From Deltaproteobacteria bacterium (GTDB lineage: Bacteria; Myxococcota; XYA12-FULL-58-9; JAUUZB01): DNA of 6,113 bases. The notes under the pieces were generated by a model. It had not been told where the DNA came from, ran no database searches, and worked only from the letters and a program-made list of their open reading frames with translations. A program made the translations under genes and the position numbers. This document shows, in pieces, positions 5,856 to 6,113 of the stretch. How positions within the stretch are numbered: the first letter of the stretch is position 1; every line of letters starts with the position of its first letter. The stretch lies in contig JAUUZB010000288.1 in assembly GCA_030590185.1 (NCBI GenBank), positions 1 to 6,113 on the forward strand. Reading direction: 5' to 3'.

Positions 5856-6113
5856 CAACCGCCGGGGGTGTCGCCTGCTCGCCCCCGGGCCGTCTCCACC
5901 AACGCCCCGACCCGAGCGCCGAGCTCATTGCGGGTGATTGGCTTCTCGATCAGCTGCGCCACCCCCACCTGCATCAGGCGGGTCACGATCTCGAGCTTTG
6001 GCGCGTCGGCGATCACCACGACCACCGGATCGCCGCCGTGGGCACGCAGGCCCTCGAGCAGGCCGAAGATGTCCGGGGCGCGCACCGCCGCGTCGGCCAC
6101 TATCACGTCGGGC
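5855..6113 (-). CDS. Response-regulator receiver-domain protein, 3' part only
   Basis: The visible 85 residues are the C-terminal half of a CheY-like receiver domain; the 5' part lies beyond the right edge. PDVIVAD (1-7 of the fragment) fits the strand ending in the phospho-acceptor Asp (Asp7). APDIFGLLEGLR (12-23) fits the following helix, PVVVVIAD (29-36) the fourth strand, VGVAQLIEKPI (49-59) the fifth strand with the conserved Lys57-Pro58, and TRNELGARVGALV (60-72) the last helix. The protein ends about 13 residues later at TGA (5855-5857), so there is no output domain after the receiver. It may be a stand-alone receiver, or a receiver at the end of a larger protein such as a hybrid kinase. 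The position of the usual Thr/Ser at the end of the fourth strand appears to be Ile34. Partner and process cannot be told from this fragment. Confidence 0.75.
   Translation of the reverse strand, partial: PDVIVADAAVRAPDIFGLLEGLRAHGGDPVVVVIADAPKLEIVTRLMQVGVAQLIEKPITRNELGARVGALVETARGRAGDTPGG
5862..5888. repeat. GC-rich inverted repeat at the end of the receiver gene
   Basis: CCGGGGG (5862-5868) and CCCCCGG (5882-5888) are perfect inverted copies; the stem extends inward by T-G and G-C to 9 bp with a 9-nt loop. It lies within the last codons of the receiver gene, just before its stop on the minus strand. Neither side is followed by a T-run, so it is not a standard terminator. It could stall transcription or protect the mRNA 3' end, or may be chance in GC-rich DNA. 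Confidence 0.4.

Overview
This is a GC-rich window that is almost entirely a tryptophan-biosynthesis operon read on the minus strand. The order of transcription, from high to low coordinates, is aroF (DAHP synthase) - trpE - trpG - trpD - trpCF. The last gene runs off the left edge only a few codons before its expected end. To the right of the operon lie a serine tRNA gene on the plus strand and the 3' part of a response-regulator receiver gene on the minus strand.

Organism. The TrpCF fusion, the TrpE resembling enteric proteins and the tRNA with an encoded CCA end all fit a high-GC gammaproteobacterium, possibly a Chromatiales-like lineage. That taxonomic placement is inference. The DAHP synthase is not the usual enteric AroF/G/H type. 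It is the short type I-beta form with an N-terminal ferredoxin-like regulatory domain, as in Thermotoga, so the operon combines enzyme types often seen in different lineages.

Layout. 1-1348: trpCF, minus, 3' end cut by the window. 1338-2363: trpD. 2360-2953: trpG. 2950-4611: trpE. 4611-5624: aroF. 5625-5723: leader/promoter region shared by the operon and the divergent tRNA. 5724-5815: tRNA-Ser(GCT), plus. 5816-5854: short spacer with a weak terminator-like hairpin. 5855-6113: receiver-domain gene, minus, 5' end missing.

How the genes work together. AroF commits erythrose-4-phosphate and phosphoenolpyruvate to the shikimate pathway. TrpE and TrpG turn chorismate into anthranilate, TrpD adds phosphoribosyl, and TrpCF performs the isomerase and indole-glycerol-phosphate synthase steps. 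Every junction from aroF to trpCF is a stop/start overlap (1, 4, 4 and 11 nt), so the five genes are probably translated in a coupled way. trpB and trpA are not in the window and may follow to the left.

I see no mobile element, CRISPR array or clearly unknown system. The points worth a second look are the DAHP synthase gene heading the operon with an altered effector pocket, a 12-bp codon-phased tandem repeat in the TrpE linker, an inverted repeat in the operon leader, and a receiver domain lacking a usual signalling residue.
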